From Planoprotostelium fungivorum (Eukaryota; Evosea; Variosea; Cavosteliida; Cavosteliaceae), in assembly GCA_003024175.1 (NCBI GenBank), contig MDYQ01000353.1:124001-188000 (forward strand): a stretch of 64,000 bases of DNA. The letters are read 5' to 3'. This document shows positions 15,947 to 27,035 of the stretch, in pieces. A program made the position numbers and the translations under genes. Numbering within the stretch: position 1 is the stretch's first letter; the number at the start of each line of letters is the position of its first letter. Below the pieces are notes generated by a model. It saw only the letters and a program-made list of their open reading frames with translations, was not told the origin of the DNA and did no database searches.

Positions 15947-16677
15947 TTATGCAGAAACGAGCTTCTCTTTCTGAAGAAACGGCTTAAGAAGCAACCAAAA
16001 AAGACCAAAAACAGTTCTTTTGAGATCCAAGGTCATACTGAGAGAGAGCCTGATGGGAACTTCCTCCGTTTGGTTCGTGTTGACCTTCTCTCTACTTCTG
16101 TCGGCCATTGACGGTTGTGATGCCGACACGTTGGGTACGGTGAAGTATATTTGGTTATCTATGGGAAAATTGTAGTTATCTTGCAGATCTCTCTCTGAGA
16201 AACGTTTTTCTTTGATTGGTTTCTCTCTCACCTCTGCATCATTCGAGGATGTGCTGTTCAATATGCTCTGTACAAGTGTCACTCTCTGTCTTCTTCTTCT
16301 CTTCTTCTCACCTGAGCTTGTCCAGTGGTGATAGTTGTATTGTTTGTAAACAGTATTGATAATCTTCATAGGTGAGGTCGCCTCTGCACTGGATGCAGAA
16401 GAGATGGATATCGATGTACCACTAGTGGTCGACGATGTAGAGGAAGTGGAGGATGCAGTACTGGTGCAAAAGATGTTGAAGATGAAGAAGTGGTGGTCGT
16501 TGTGGTAGGTACAGTGCAGACCTTGGACTTCCAAAGGGAATGTGATATAACAATATAAATAGTAAATAATGTTACATATTTTTTTAGCTGTTGGTCTTGT
16601 ATTGACAGATAGTTTAGTTTCCAAAAAAAATGACCAAAATTGTAAACGCTAATGCACACATAAAGCAGATTATTCAT
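15947..16677 (-). CDS. Hypothetical Ser/Thr-rich protein (weak)
   Basis: Two overlapping minus frames are open here. One starts at ATG 16677 (MNNLLYVCISVYNFGHFFWK) and runs into a Thr/Ser run (TVPTTTTTTSSSSTS). The other continues with TSSTSSTTSGTSISISSASS, a basic stretch KKRRRRQRVT, and a C-terminal hydrophobic segment TVFGLFWLLLKPFL ending at 15947. A short intron could connect them, but I cannot fix it. A low-complexity secreted or membrane-anchored protein is possible. It is equally possible that neither frame is coding, since the region is AT-rich and low in complexity. Confidence 0.3.
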
Positions 16678-17268
16678 TCAAATTTGAACTTTATATTCTT
16701 TTGTTTAGCTGGCGCTCTATATCTCAGGATTTTTTGAGAGATCGGCAGTCGTCCTGTCTACAGTGTGGCAGGCATGGTCTGTACACTGCGTGGGTGGTAA
16801 ACAGTGTAATAAGGACACGCCACGATTTTGCTACACCAGCAACATTTTCGTCCAGTAATTTCAAGTCAGACTCCGACTCGGTCTAGAGTATTATTGTGTA
16901 TTTACGACACGAATATAAAATTAGCGATTAGAGCGATTTTAACCGCTGTACAGCAAAAAAGCATTGTGACATTATAATGACGGTACTTGCCGATTAAATT
17001 GTCAACGCATTTTCGAAATATTTATTGAGCTCAAGACGAAAACAGCGAAAAATGTCGCAAATTGTCTCACACGATAGATCGACGACTTACCTGTCAAGTG
17101 CCAGACGCTACAGGCAGATAATGCCACTTCCTTCACAGCTCTGAATTCGTAAGAGTCGGACGGTATAAAACATATAACGTAACCTAGCGATAAGCCACAA
17201 GGTCAAGCCCAAATAGAACGCACGAATGGTACCATAAAGCACCTGCTGATTGCCACTATGGCGCCAAG

Positions 17269-17532
17269 ATGACACTGCAGGCATTATTTCATGCCGATGG
17301 ACAAGAACGAAGAGTCGGCGCGAAGAACATATGGGCGGTCGCAAAGACTGTCCTCGCAAATAATAAAAGACTCACCGGCGAGTTGATAAGTGCGGGCGAA
17401 CATGTCCGCGTATCTCTTCTGGTTGCTGTTTCCAATGTAAGAAAAAAAAGCGAAACTGAGCGGAATCTACTGGAAAGCATACAGGATGCAGTATACCAAG
17501 ACCGCCTATACGGTGACGAAAAAGTATCGTGA
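17269..17532 (+). CDS. Small hypothetical protein
   Basis: ATG-initiated 87-codon frame, MTLQALFHADGQERRVGA to DRLYGDEKVS. The composition looks like a soluble, helical protein (AVAKTVLANNKRLTGELI, SVLLAV-like centre). No family recognised and no obvious introns. It sits in a stretch whose composition differs from the intron-rich neighbours. Confidence 0.35.
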   Translation: MTLQALFHADGQERRVGAKNIWAVAKTVLANNKRLTGELISAGEHVRVSLLVAVSNVRKKSETERNLLESIQDAVYQDRLYGDEKVS

Positions 17533-17900
17533 TATCTATCTGCCTGTTGACGCGTTGTAAATCGAACCTTCTAAACGCCTTAGATGGCTGGTTTTATTTG
17601 TTTTAAATCTTTTGTACTACCCTTGTTCTTAGGACGTTCTACGGAACGCCTACAGCGCAGGCAAAAAACTGAAAAACTGCTTTTTTGGCCGAGCGCCCGC
17701 AGATTTGCTCTCACTCGGCAATAGAATTAGGCAGATCTATCCAGATTAAACGAGTTTTCACTCAAATTGCCGCGAAAACGTCAGACGAATTCAAAGTCCC
17801 AAATTCACAAAGCACCGCTAAACAATCATTTTTTACATAGCACGCTCTCGCCGACCACGAGAGCCTTCTGCTACTGCTACAAACTCAAGTGTTATCTAGG

Positions 17901-18440
17901 ATGTCTGCTGTGTGTGGAGTATGCCGCGAGGCTAAACCGTTTGTGCCAATAGAGCATGCCAACGACGCCAACCCTACCGTCTGGGCAGTGGTACCCGGTC
18001 ACCAAATCTGCTCCGACTGTGCTCTTGATCTGGAGCTTGACCTGAGGCCGTGTCCTTTCTGCCGTATCAGTCACGACAAGTGGAGACCCGTCCACAACGA
18101 GATCGCGCCTATGGATGTTGACGAGACCTACAACGGTATTCCAGAGCTTTTTGGTAGCCCTCGTCAGGCCTCACCTCCTCGTCCTCTGTCACCCACTTCA
18201 GAGCGCCTCACAGAGAATCGTTGCCAAGCTGTCAACGCACCTCCTCACAGAGAATCGTTGCCAGCCTCTGTGAGACGCCGTGGACCACAACCACCTTCTG
18301 GATGCCAATTTGTTTACGCAAACCCCGACACATGGTGCAAACTCCGTGGCCCACGTCGTACCGGATCAGACGGAAAGGTGTATTGCGAGGCCCACATCGA
18401 AGAGGGACCGGAAACTGCTGCCAGACTCTTACAAGAGTAG
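17901..18440 (+). CDS. Intron-less RING-like zinc-binding protein
   Basis: ATG 17901 opens MSAVCGVCREAKPFVP. The N-terminal ~60 residues have paired metal ligands: CGVC, then GHQICSDC, then CPFC. This is a RING-type spacing in which the position before His (normally Cys) is Gly, so it is RING-like rather than canonical. A proline-rich middle follows (SPRQASPPRPLSPTSE) with a short internal repeat, APPHRESLP and ENRCQAVNAPP flanking HRESLP-like text. The C-terminal part has CQFVYANPDTWCKLRGPRR and KVYCEAHIEEGPE, possibly a second small metal site. The frame ends TAG at 18438. The same frame stays open for about 50 further codons to a TAG at 18588, encoding a Lys/Arg/Glu/Ala-rich coiled coil (AQLEKKAAEAQRRLDLEKQ). 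RING proteins often act in ubiquitin transfer; that role is inference. Confidence 0.6.
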   Translation: MSAVCGVCREAKPFVPIEHANDANPTVWAVVPGHQICSDCALDLELDLRPCPFCRISHDKWRPVHNEIAPMDVDETYNGIPELFGSPRQASPPRPLSPTSERLTENRCQAVNAPPHRESLPASVRRRGPQPPSGCQFVYANPDTWCKLRGPRRTGSDGKVYCEAHIEEGPETAARLLQE

Positions 18441-18843
18441 CGTATTAAGAATACCCTCGCCGTCACTCGAGAGAAATCACGCATGGAGACAGATAAGCGT
18501 CGTCAGGCAGAAAGAATAGCCCAGCTGGAAAAGAAAGCCGCCGAGGCGCAGAGACGTCTAGACCTCGAGAAACAACTCAACACACGATAGACTCATGTAC
18601 AATAGGAGGAATCAAGTACTCCCGGTGCTGTTGTTTAGCAACAGACTGCATAGAGCAATTCATCAATTTACAGAACCCGTATTGTCTAGACAACACAACA
18701 CTAACGTACGAACGATACGCACGAGAGATAGTAGCAGCAGCAGAATGTAAAAATAAATTATGGTCATAATATTCTCTTTTTATTTATCTTTATATCCCCA
18801 CCAAAAAGTTGAAAAATATCAAATAAATTATATCTTCTCATCG

Positions 18844-20651
18844 TTATTCTTCATTGTCAAGATCTTCAAGAAAATCAGGTCTGGCTCCATTAGATAAATT
18901 GTCGTAAGTGGTGAAAGTGTCAAATGCGGGTTGGTCAATCCACGTCTTCTTTAAAGCTGTAGTGTACGTGCACTCGGCATGCCAACTGAGGAGGCGTCGG
19001 AAGGGGCTGCGGCCTGCGGGAAGACACAAGGGAAGATTATTGATATCGCTAAACGTCCTTGTTTGTGAAGGGCTCACTGGTGTCGAAGACTTTGAGATAG
19101 ATTAGTTATAGATAATGATTGTGTGATCTAAATGTACCTGCAACAGACCGGGGTCCAGGACTTTGACAATAAACTTTGTATTGATAGGGTCGTACAGAAA
19201 ACACAACTGCTTACTGTCGAATGCCAGCTCGATACCCTCACCAAGGAGCAGACCGTTACGTTCTTTGTTCACGTCATCCTCTTTCAGGCCAAATTCATCT
19301 AGCCCTTCGCCATATGTCGCATATTTCCATATATGAGATCCGCGAACCTGAATGCTTGAGTTACCTGATTAATCATGATCATTTTACCTTGTCTCGAGGA
19401 TAGAATCTATCCAACACCATGCATTTGATGTCGCTAGATCGTGGGTCTTTCCTATCGTAGTACGAGATAAGACTGTTCTTAAATTCTGTAGAATCAACAA
19501 GAGTTCTCTTTGAAGGAGTCCAGATATCCAGTCTCTTCCGTTTTTGTATAACCATTTCCGTCGCGATTAACTTAAGATATCTTTCTGTTTTACCTAATGT
19601 GAGTGTCAACAAAAATATCAACTCATTATCTCTCAATACGACAGCCGAAACGAACTCCAGGGCCGCCGCTATGCGAGCTAGAGCCTGAGAGGTCTGTAGA
19701 GACCCTGGAGAGGCCCTGGGGACATCGCGACGAGAATAAAGAGAATAAAAAGAGAATAAAGAAGGGTCGACACTCACCGGCTGTGGACGCTCGAGACGAA
19801 GTCTAAGAAGATACGATGAAAAAGAGACGGCGATGATTCNTCCAGGACTTTGACAATAAACTTTGTATTGATAGGGTCGTACAGAAAACACAACTGCTTA
19901 CTGTCGAATGCCAGCTCGATACCCTCACCAAGGAGCAGACCGTTACGTTCTTTGTTCACGTCATCCTCTTTCAGGCCAAATTCATCTAGCCCTTCGCCAT
20001 ATGTCGCATATTTCCATATATGAGATCCGCGAACCTGAATGCTTGAGTTACCTGATTAATCATGATCATTTTACCTTGTCTCGAGGATAGAATCTATCCA
20101 ACACCATGCATTTGATGTCGCTAGATCGTGGGTCTTTCCTATCGTAGTACGAGATAAGACTGTCCTTAAATTCTGTAGAATCAACAAGAGTTCTCTTTGA
20201 AGGAGTCCAAATATCCAGTCTCTTCCGTTTTTGTATAACCATTTCCATCGCGATTAACTTAAGATATCTTTCTGTTTTACCTAATGTGAGTGTCAACAAA
20301 AATATCAACTCATTATCTCTCAATACGACAGCCGAAACGACCCCTCTCAGCCGTCGCTATGTGAGCTAGAGCCAGAGAGGCCCGTAGAGCCCCATAGAGG
20401 CCCTGGGGACACCGCGACGAGAATAAAGAGAATAAAAAGAGAATAAAGAAGGGTCGGGACTCACCAGGTGGGGCAAACTGGGTGGCAGATTGCTTGATGA
20501 AAGCTGTCAAATTAACATTTGTCTCAGGGAACCACGTGGTAGCCAGGTCTGGGTTGGCTGTCAGCTCCTTCTGAGCCCAGGTCTTCTCGGCCAGAGAAAG
20601 GGCGAGACCGTTGATGCGAGTTCGCATGGTGGGCAAATTGGGATCCGTCAT
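18844..20651 (-). CDS. HNH_2-type endonuclease-domain protein with duplicated middle exons
   Basis: Exon 1 (20651-20465) encodes MTDPNLPTMRTRINGLALSL to ATQFAPP. Exon 2 encodes DNELIFLLTLTLGKTERYLK, RKRLDIWTPSKRTLVDS and DIKCMVLDRFYPRDK. Exon 3 encodes VRGSHIWKYATYGEGLDEF, then KERNGLLLGEGIELAFDSKQLCFLYDP. The CMVLD...SHIW...RNGLLL...AFD pattern matches HNH_2 (PF13391) nuclease domains common in fungi and protists. The last exon encodes FSDINNLPLCLPAGRSPFRRLLSWHAEC. Exons 2 and 3 occur twice, at 19841-20341 and at 19154-19654, separated by a single N at 19840. One working gene needs only one set. The role is unknown; HNH_2 proteins occur in mobile, effector-like and uncharacterised contexts. 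Confidence 0.65.
19154..19654. repeat. Direct duplication, copy A (with copy B at 19841-20341)
   Basis: About 500 bp nearly identical to copy B at a fixed offset of 687 bases. The differences I can see include 19474 T/C, the CCAGATATCC/CCAAATATCC site and CCGTCGCG/CCATCGCG. Diverged similarity continues to about 19785 / 20470. Sequence upstream of that (minus-strand sense) differs between the copies. Confidence 0.9.
19841..20341. repeat. Direct duplication, copy B
   Basis: Begins directly after the N at 19840. See copy A. The exact start at the N suggests a contig join, either a true tandem duplication or two alleles laid end to end. Confidence 0.9.
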
Positions 20652-21787
20652 CTTCTACCCAGGAGTCAAAACGATGAAGATGAACCAAAACACAAACCGA
20701 GAGGCCAAGCGTTCAGTTCGAGCGTATGAAATTACTTGAGAATCTTCGAGGTGGCGACAGGATGATAGGCACGAGATCTGATGTGACGGTCAGAAAATGT
20801 AAACACACAAGAACGTCTATATAGACACAGGCGTCTGATTGAGCCGTATATTATTACCTTGTGGATAGCTTGAATTGTGGCCCACGATGAATGGGCGGTG
20901 TCGTTACCTGTGGACGCGGCAGAGGTCTCTGTGTTATGTTTGATATCTTTTACGATATCGCGATAAATTCCGGAAACAAAAAGTTTGAGAAACAGCCCAG
21001 CCAGCCCTGACGCCCTGGCAGAAACTATTTAGAGACGTGAGACGAACGTTTTGAGTGAGGAGTTTATCTAGGATACTCAAGACTAGCCTCGATATCCAGG
21101 GTGAATTCGGAGGTTTCGCGTAATGAGAGACAATGAAACGAGAACACCTCGAAGAGAAGAGCATCAGGAGGAGGGTAGAGGGTCAGAGGAGAGGGTCAGG
21201 GTGGGGACGATGGAACATGGTGTTCGTCATCTCGGCGCGAATTTTCATTTCCGTGCCGGTTCCATTTGACATATTTGAAGGAACACGATGATGAGAGTAG
21301 CATACCACGTGGAATCGCCATACTCGAGACGATAACGGAGATAGAATGAGACTGAATCGTTTGGCTGAGGTTGAATATCATGTCATATGCGGATAAGTCT
21401 CTCACCGTTGACTGACCGCTGTTCTGCTCAATCTCCACGACGTTTCACCTCTGTGTGTCCATATCGTTCAACACCTCTGTCAACACCTCTGGTCGAATCA
21501 TCGATAGTATAGAAGTGAGGTGACCTCGTCTCTGGAACGCACCACCATCGTCGCTTTTCTTCGAGGACTTCTCAAAGAGGCTCTTCATCCCTCCTCTGCC
21601 GTTCCATTCGCACAGGGTTTACTCTACAAATACTATCATGTATGGGGAGACAGATGAGATGTAAGAAGATCTCAGTGCAACACAGGGTCCGTGGACAGGG
21701 TATCAAGATCATCCCTTCTAACGCTGTTGACTTCCTCTCAGTGAATGCAGTTCATCACGTCTGTTTATTTTGGAAGGACACGGAGTG
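20652..21787. other. No gene recognised
   Basis: The first few hundred bases are the leader of the HNH gene. A minus-strand frame at 21196-21438 lacks an ATG and recognisable motifs. Purine-rich tracts near 21160-21210 are visible. I see nothing I can support as a gene. Confidence 0.45.
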
Positions 21788-23546
21788 CTACCTATGTCCA
21801 CGTCGATCATCAGCTCGACGATCACCGTCGCGTCGGCGACGATCGTCATCATCTCGGCGATCATCGCGTCGTTCGTATTCGTTCCGGTGGCGATCATCGC
21901 GTCGATCGCGATCATCTCCGCGCCGATCGCGATCACCACGATCGTCATCGTATCGATCGCGATCGACATCACGTCGGTGCCGATCACTCCCATCACGTCC
22001 GAACCTCTCTTGCCGTGACTCCCTGTTACTTCTTCCATAAGGATGATGTCTAGAATCACTCCTCTTGTCTCTGTAATTCCCTTCCATCTATCGTGATTCA
22101 GCTGTTGTCCCGTTTCAAAGAAGAATAAAATGAAATAAAAGTTTCACTTGTGGGTTGGGTGAGTCTACGTCCTTTCCAACGTTCCAGATGTAGTCTCCAT
22201 CTTGTCCTTGGTCTTCTACAAACTGCCAAAGCTTGGCATCATACGTTCGCACGGAGGGATAGGGAGGCAGTCTCAGTGATGTCTGTTGCGGTGAGCTGTG
22301 GAGGAAGAATAAAATGAAATAAATGCATTTCCTGCACGTCGAGATGTTGTGATGATGTGGTCCATGATGTGATGATAGGGTTCACGATGTGATGATGAGA
22401 GGTGTTTTGTTCTATGAGAACTATCGTCACGTTGTGCGTGTCACGATACATCATGATGTGTGCATCATCCGATCGTTTCTTACCTCAGTGAATTTCTCGG
22501 GTGCCACGTAGATGGTGTGCTTCTTTCCTTCCACCAGATCATCCCAGATCTTCATTCCCACCTGTCACCGTTGAGATGAAGACATTGCATGATGACATCA
22601 GACGATGATGATGGTGATGTCAGATCATCATATTACGATGTAGTGATGGGAATGATGATGTCGGATGGCGATGTTCAGATGATCACCTGGACGCATAGAT
22701 AATGTGTGTCTGGCCACACTCGATGGAGAGCGGCCAATATAGTCGCCGAACCCACCACCAACCACAGACGAGCGGGAGGTGTCTTCAATAATTCCGGATG
22801 AGATAGACCGATGGCATCGCGGAGTCGATCGGCCAACAGACTAATGAACTCGGGAGAATGAAGACCGAATGGAAGCAAGACTGTCCCTTTGTCCTTTCTG
22901 ATCCGTCACATTATCATGATAATGTGATGTCACACGGACAGTTCACCTCTGTTCGACGTAATCGGTGGCCGCCTTCTGGACTTCCTTGAGAGGTGCTCTC
23001 GGTCTCAACTCGATGATGTTGGCACCTAATGACTCGGCCTTCTGCGTTAATGGATGGCGTGGTCTCCGTTCTTCTAAAAAGAGTTCCTTTTTTACCTACA
23101 TCACATGATTATATGCATCGTAGATGGATCATGTTGTACGGTGTGGCCACACTTGATGATGGGAGAGAATCAAACTCACCATTCAATTTGGCAGCCAAGG
23201 CGAGAGCGATCTGTGCATAACCAAAGACTGGACCTGCATATACAAATTCTTCTCCCTCTTCCTTCTTCAACCATGATATCAGGGCTCTCTGTTTCGTACC
23301 GGCTTCTAATTCATCATCTCGAATCACGTGGAACGTCTTTCCTTCGAATTGGGCTGGGATGATGACGAGACCAGGATTATTCGTATCAAGAGGTGGAGTC
23401 TTTGTCTCTAATGGTTGGACATCACGACTCTCGATGTTTTCATTTTGCTTCTGATCTCCTTCGGATTTCGCATCATCCTCTTCCGTCTTCTCAGTGTGCA
23501 GAATCTCTTTCTCATTTGATGTCAATGTGACCGCATCTGTGCTCAT
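21788..23546 (-). CDS. PLP-dependent-type enzyme with Arg/Asp-repeat C-terminal tail
   Basis: ATG 23546 opens MSTDAVTLTSNEKEIL, followed by an acidic, poorly conserved leader. The core has FHVIRDDELEAGTKQRALISWL (Lys in GTKQR is the likely PLP-binding residue), EFVYAGPVFGYAQIALALAAKLNG, and later VLLPFGLHSPEFISLLADRL and LWLVVGSATILAALHRVWP. This is the fold of the ACC deaminase/threonine synthase-like (tryptophan synthase beta) group. The core ends LWQFVEDQGQDGDYIWNVGKD. An intron of 60-80 bp containing TTTATTTCATTTTATTC then joins in frame to MEGNYRDKRSDSRHHPYGRSN and about 70 residues of RD/DR repeats (RDRYDDDRGDRDRRGDDRDRR) with a TAG at 21788. Such tails are typical of splicing factors and RNA-binding proteins, not of PLP enzymes. 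The tail could alternatively be a separate small exon set. Confidence 0.68.
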
Positions 23547-23649
23547 CTTTCGAGATGTGATTTTACCAATAAATCGCCAGTCAGCCACTTTACGTCCCTT
23601 TTCTCGTCAACACGATGATCAGTGGACACGGATCGAAAGAATTCGTTCT

Positions 23650-26600
23650 TTATGGCAACTCGATGACTTCTTCCTCTTCCAATTGCGACTTTCTGGTAGG
23701 CAGTAGAACCGGATTGTTTGATAAAACGACATACAGCCACCACCGATTGATGATACGTCTCCTCTTCACGCGTGTCATCTTCACAGCCAGACCGTCTACC
23801 TCCATGTCTATCCTACAATCTGTTTGGTTCATGATGGCAGCTCCTGTGTCAGACGTTTAGAAGGTCGTTTAAAGAGGTATAGCTCACTAACGAAGATGTC
23901 TGCGGCCACCAAGATGATGGGGTTGTTGCTCGAGTGATAATCGGTCCACAGGACGCTGATGAAAGAATTGTAACCACCGTCTAAGAAATCGAGCGATCCT
24001 GCATCACATCATCTCGACATCACGTTGAGTTGTGAAATGAGATGATGTGAGAATGAGATGATGTGAGAATGAGATGATGTGATAATGAGATGATGTGAGA
24101 ATGAGATGATGTGAGAATGAGACGATGTGATAATGAGATGATGTGAAGGTGAGATGATGGAGGATGATATACCTCCGATGAGTGGTGTATCGAAGCGTGA
24201 GAAATTGACGACCGCGCAGGCGAGAGCGGTGACCAATCGAACGATGCCCGCAACCAGACCGGTGAACCTTTTTCACATCAGATCATCGTCATCGAGATCA
24301 TCATCATCTGATCGTCAGCTTGGTCATCATCTGATCGGATGACCTCGTCGACCGACGTGAACGGAACGATAGACGAACGAGAAGATGACTTACGTGGATG
24401 AGAGAGTGATGAGCATGTCTGCATAAGAGAACAGACGATAGTTACGGATCATTCTGCCACCGTCCGTGGTATAAATTAAATTGACCAACCTGAAACGAAA
24501 TCAATTGAAAGTTAAAGTTGAAAGTTGGAATAACGACAAGATGAATGTAGATGAAGAACTTACGTTCTGAGGATGAAATTGATGATGGCAGTGACTAATA
24601 TCGTTCCAAGATATCTCAGTGAATAACTTCTGAATTCTTCCTGGAAGACCATGGCAACGATGACACCGGCTATAATAGCTGACACGGTGTGAGATGATGA
24701 TGATGATGATGATGATGACGGAATCACGATCACGACTCACTGGCCAATCCAAAGCACAGAGCGACCGTCAGTGTGGAATAACTTTCGACGTCAGAATCAG
24801 AATCACTCTTACGATGATGTAGATCCTCACGCGATCTGCAGGCCGATGTATTGCGTCACTGAGGTACAAGACATTCTGTCCTTGGCTATGTCGTATCTTC
24901 CTTGCCTCATGTCGAGTATCAACTGATGATTTAGATCAATACGGATAATGTCACGAAGGAGAGGAGACGTAGAACTCACTTGTCTGTACCGCAAGAAGTA
25001 CATCAACCAATTGACGTGCATCAAGAACATTACCGCCTGATCTCGTCACCATCATCATCTCACGATCACGATCACGATCACGATGATCATCTGATGATCA
25101 TCTGATGATCGCAACGATCACGTCACGATGCAATCATCTCACCCCTACGATGCAAGGTAATACGATTTGTACGATCTTTCCAATCAACTCGAGGGTGTCG
25201 GGCCACATGTGATCTTTGATGGGAATGTAGATGATTTGCCAAACGACTCCGATCACGTAAAAGAAGATTCCAGAAGCCACGACGATGAAACATTCCGAAC
25301 AGAAGAGGCCGATCCAGAGACGGAGCGGCCAATAGAAGGCTCTCTTCTCTTCGTCAGATGTGGAGACCTGTGAGAGTTGTGAGAAGATGATGTGGGAGGA
25401 TGGAAAGATGGTGATGTGACGGTGATGTGATGATGTGACGGTGATGTGATGATGTGATGATGTGATGATGTGATGGTAACGTGATGACGTGAAGTTGGAA
25501 CGATGATGAGATCTGATGAAAGTGACACAGATGAAAATCGCTGGACATGTAACGATGAATGATGATGGATGATGGATGATGGATGATGGAGATGCCAATC
25601 ACGCCTTCACCTTAAAGAATCCCCTTTGTGTAGACGAATACGCTGCAGAATATCAACCACATAATCAATAGAAGAAGGATCTCACTGATCATGACCCAAG
25701 GTAATGCGTTGTACGCAGCCGTCTTGACTCTCTCCCACACCGTAGCACCTTCATGTACAGCTCGCCTCTTCATCACCTTCTTGATCCTCTTCCTGTCTTC
25801 CTGCGGAATTTCAGTGAGATTTCGATTTTGGCGGGAAACTGACCCAGGTACCAGGCCGAACGGCGGGTCTGCGTAGACGATTTCTGACGTAAGAGGAGAA
25901 GACTTGAAATCTGACGGGAGGTCAATGGATATAGAGGATGAGTCGGGTGATGATGTGATGTCGATGATGGAAGTCATGAGATGCAGATGAGTCGAGCGAG
26001 ATGGACGATGCGACGATGATGCAGACGATCGTGATGCTGATGTGATGAAGAGACTCTTTCACCTCTCACTAGTGAAGCTGATGGGGCGTGTCGTGTGGTG
26101 TCGGATGAGTATCTCTGAAAGGTGGATCCACACCAATATGAGACAGGCCAAATTCGTCCACCACAGTGCTCGAGTCAGTATGAAGGAAGAATCAGCAGCT
26201 CCCTTCGATGACATCAGCCGTCTCTTCCATCATCGATACAGCCATACCTTGGTGTGTCTCCAACATTGATAGCCGATAGAGGATGAAGTCCATACGATAC
26301 CCGGAATAGTCTGTAGACTATCACATCGTCTGGATGCATGGACATGAGATCACCATGTAAACGGTCTGATATTCTGAATTGGCAGGGAGGACGAGAAGAA
26401 GATGAAAGAATGAGACGACGGCGTCTGCCTTGTACTTTTCGATCTTAAGTATGTGTAAATCATGTGTCGAGACTCACCCACGAAAATTGTGAAATATTCG
26501 TTTCATCTGTAGGCATGTTCATTTGATCAATCACAGAAGAGCATTGTGAGATCAATTGATCGATGAGCTCGAGGACTTACTGTTTGACTGTCCACGATCT

Positions 26601-27035
26601 ACAGACTCGAATGCTGGGGGCTCTTCATTGAATAATGACTTCCAGGTTACTGTGGAAAGCGATAGAGCCAATAAGAGGGCAATTAAAAGAGCCAATCTTC
26701 TACTCCTCACTCTCTGCGAGAGGAGATCGAGAGCCGGCTGATTTAATCAGATCTCCCACAGACATCGCAGACTCACGACTGGAACACACGGTATGCAACA
26801 ACAGCATCCTGGAGCGGGATGGCAACACTGTCTTCCGTATGTGTTATCCAACAATGCAGGTCCCGAGGTGTCTTCATCCAATCGGATGTACTGCCTTCTC
26901 ATGCTCTCTATGTTGAGAGAGAGGATGTGGACGATGATGAGAATATCTTTCTGTAGACACACCCACGACAGGAGTAATTTCGTGTCAAGTAGCGATATTA
27001 CCTTTCTTTAGCACGCGGTAAACGAAAATCACCAT
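23650..27035 (-). CDS. STRA6-like (RBP receptor family) multipass membrane protein
   Basis: More than twelve minus-strand exons encode a polytopic protein. The N-terminal part has a Cys-rich stretch, RRLALLIALLLALSLST and YRMDFILYRLSMLETH. The middle has EERKR-like RKRIKKVMKRRAVHEGATV, WVMISEILLLLIMWLIFCSV, YWPLRLWIGLFCSECFIVVA and HVNWLMYFLRYRQ. The later part has RNYRLFSYADMLITLSSTLTGLVAGI, FLDGGYNSFISVLWTDYHSSNNP and RIINRWWLYVVLSNNPVLLPTRKS. The order and spacing of the last blocks follow vertebrate STRA6 (TNRRVLYAATFLLFPLN; LDPGYYTYRNFL; RWGLAYTLLHNP). STRA6 moves retinol from its binding protein across membranes; the cargo here is unknown. The ATG at 27035 and several exon joins are approximate. 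Introns contain long GATGATGTGA tracts (plus strand). Confidence 0.62.
24020..24150. repeat. Intronic minisatellite, unit about 16 bp
   Basis: Seven to eight units of GATGATGTGAGAATGA, with variants (GTGATAATGA, ACGATGTGA), inside an intron of the STRA6-like gene. On the transcribed strand it reads TCATTCTCACATCATC. Confidence 0.9.
25400..25600. repeat. Intronic GATGATGTGA / GATGGATGAT simple repeats
   Basis: GTGATGTGATGATGTGACG units at 25408-25490, and GATGATGGATGATGGATG at 25560-25590, in an intron of the STRA6-like gene. The sense strand is CAT-rich. Confidence 0.85.

Noticed and set aside
15675-18830. A named mobile element or virus-derived insert
   Set aside because: No transposase, reverse transcriptase, integrase, capsid or terminal repeats recognised. 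Odd composition alone is not enough.
21718-22059. Hydrophobic or Met/Ile-rich proteins on other frames of the RD repeat
   Set aside because: These are alternate frames of a CGATCGCGATCG-type repeat. The RD-repeat frame joins in frame to an enzyme and has a proper stop.
24020-24150. CRISPR-like regularly spaced repeats
   Set aside because: The units are contiguous and degenerate without unique spacers, and they sit in a eukaryotic intron. They form a minisatellite.
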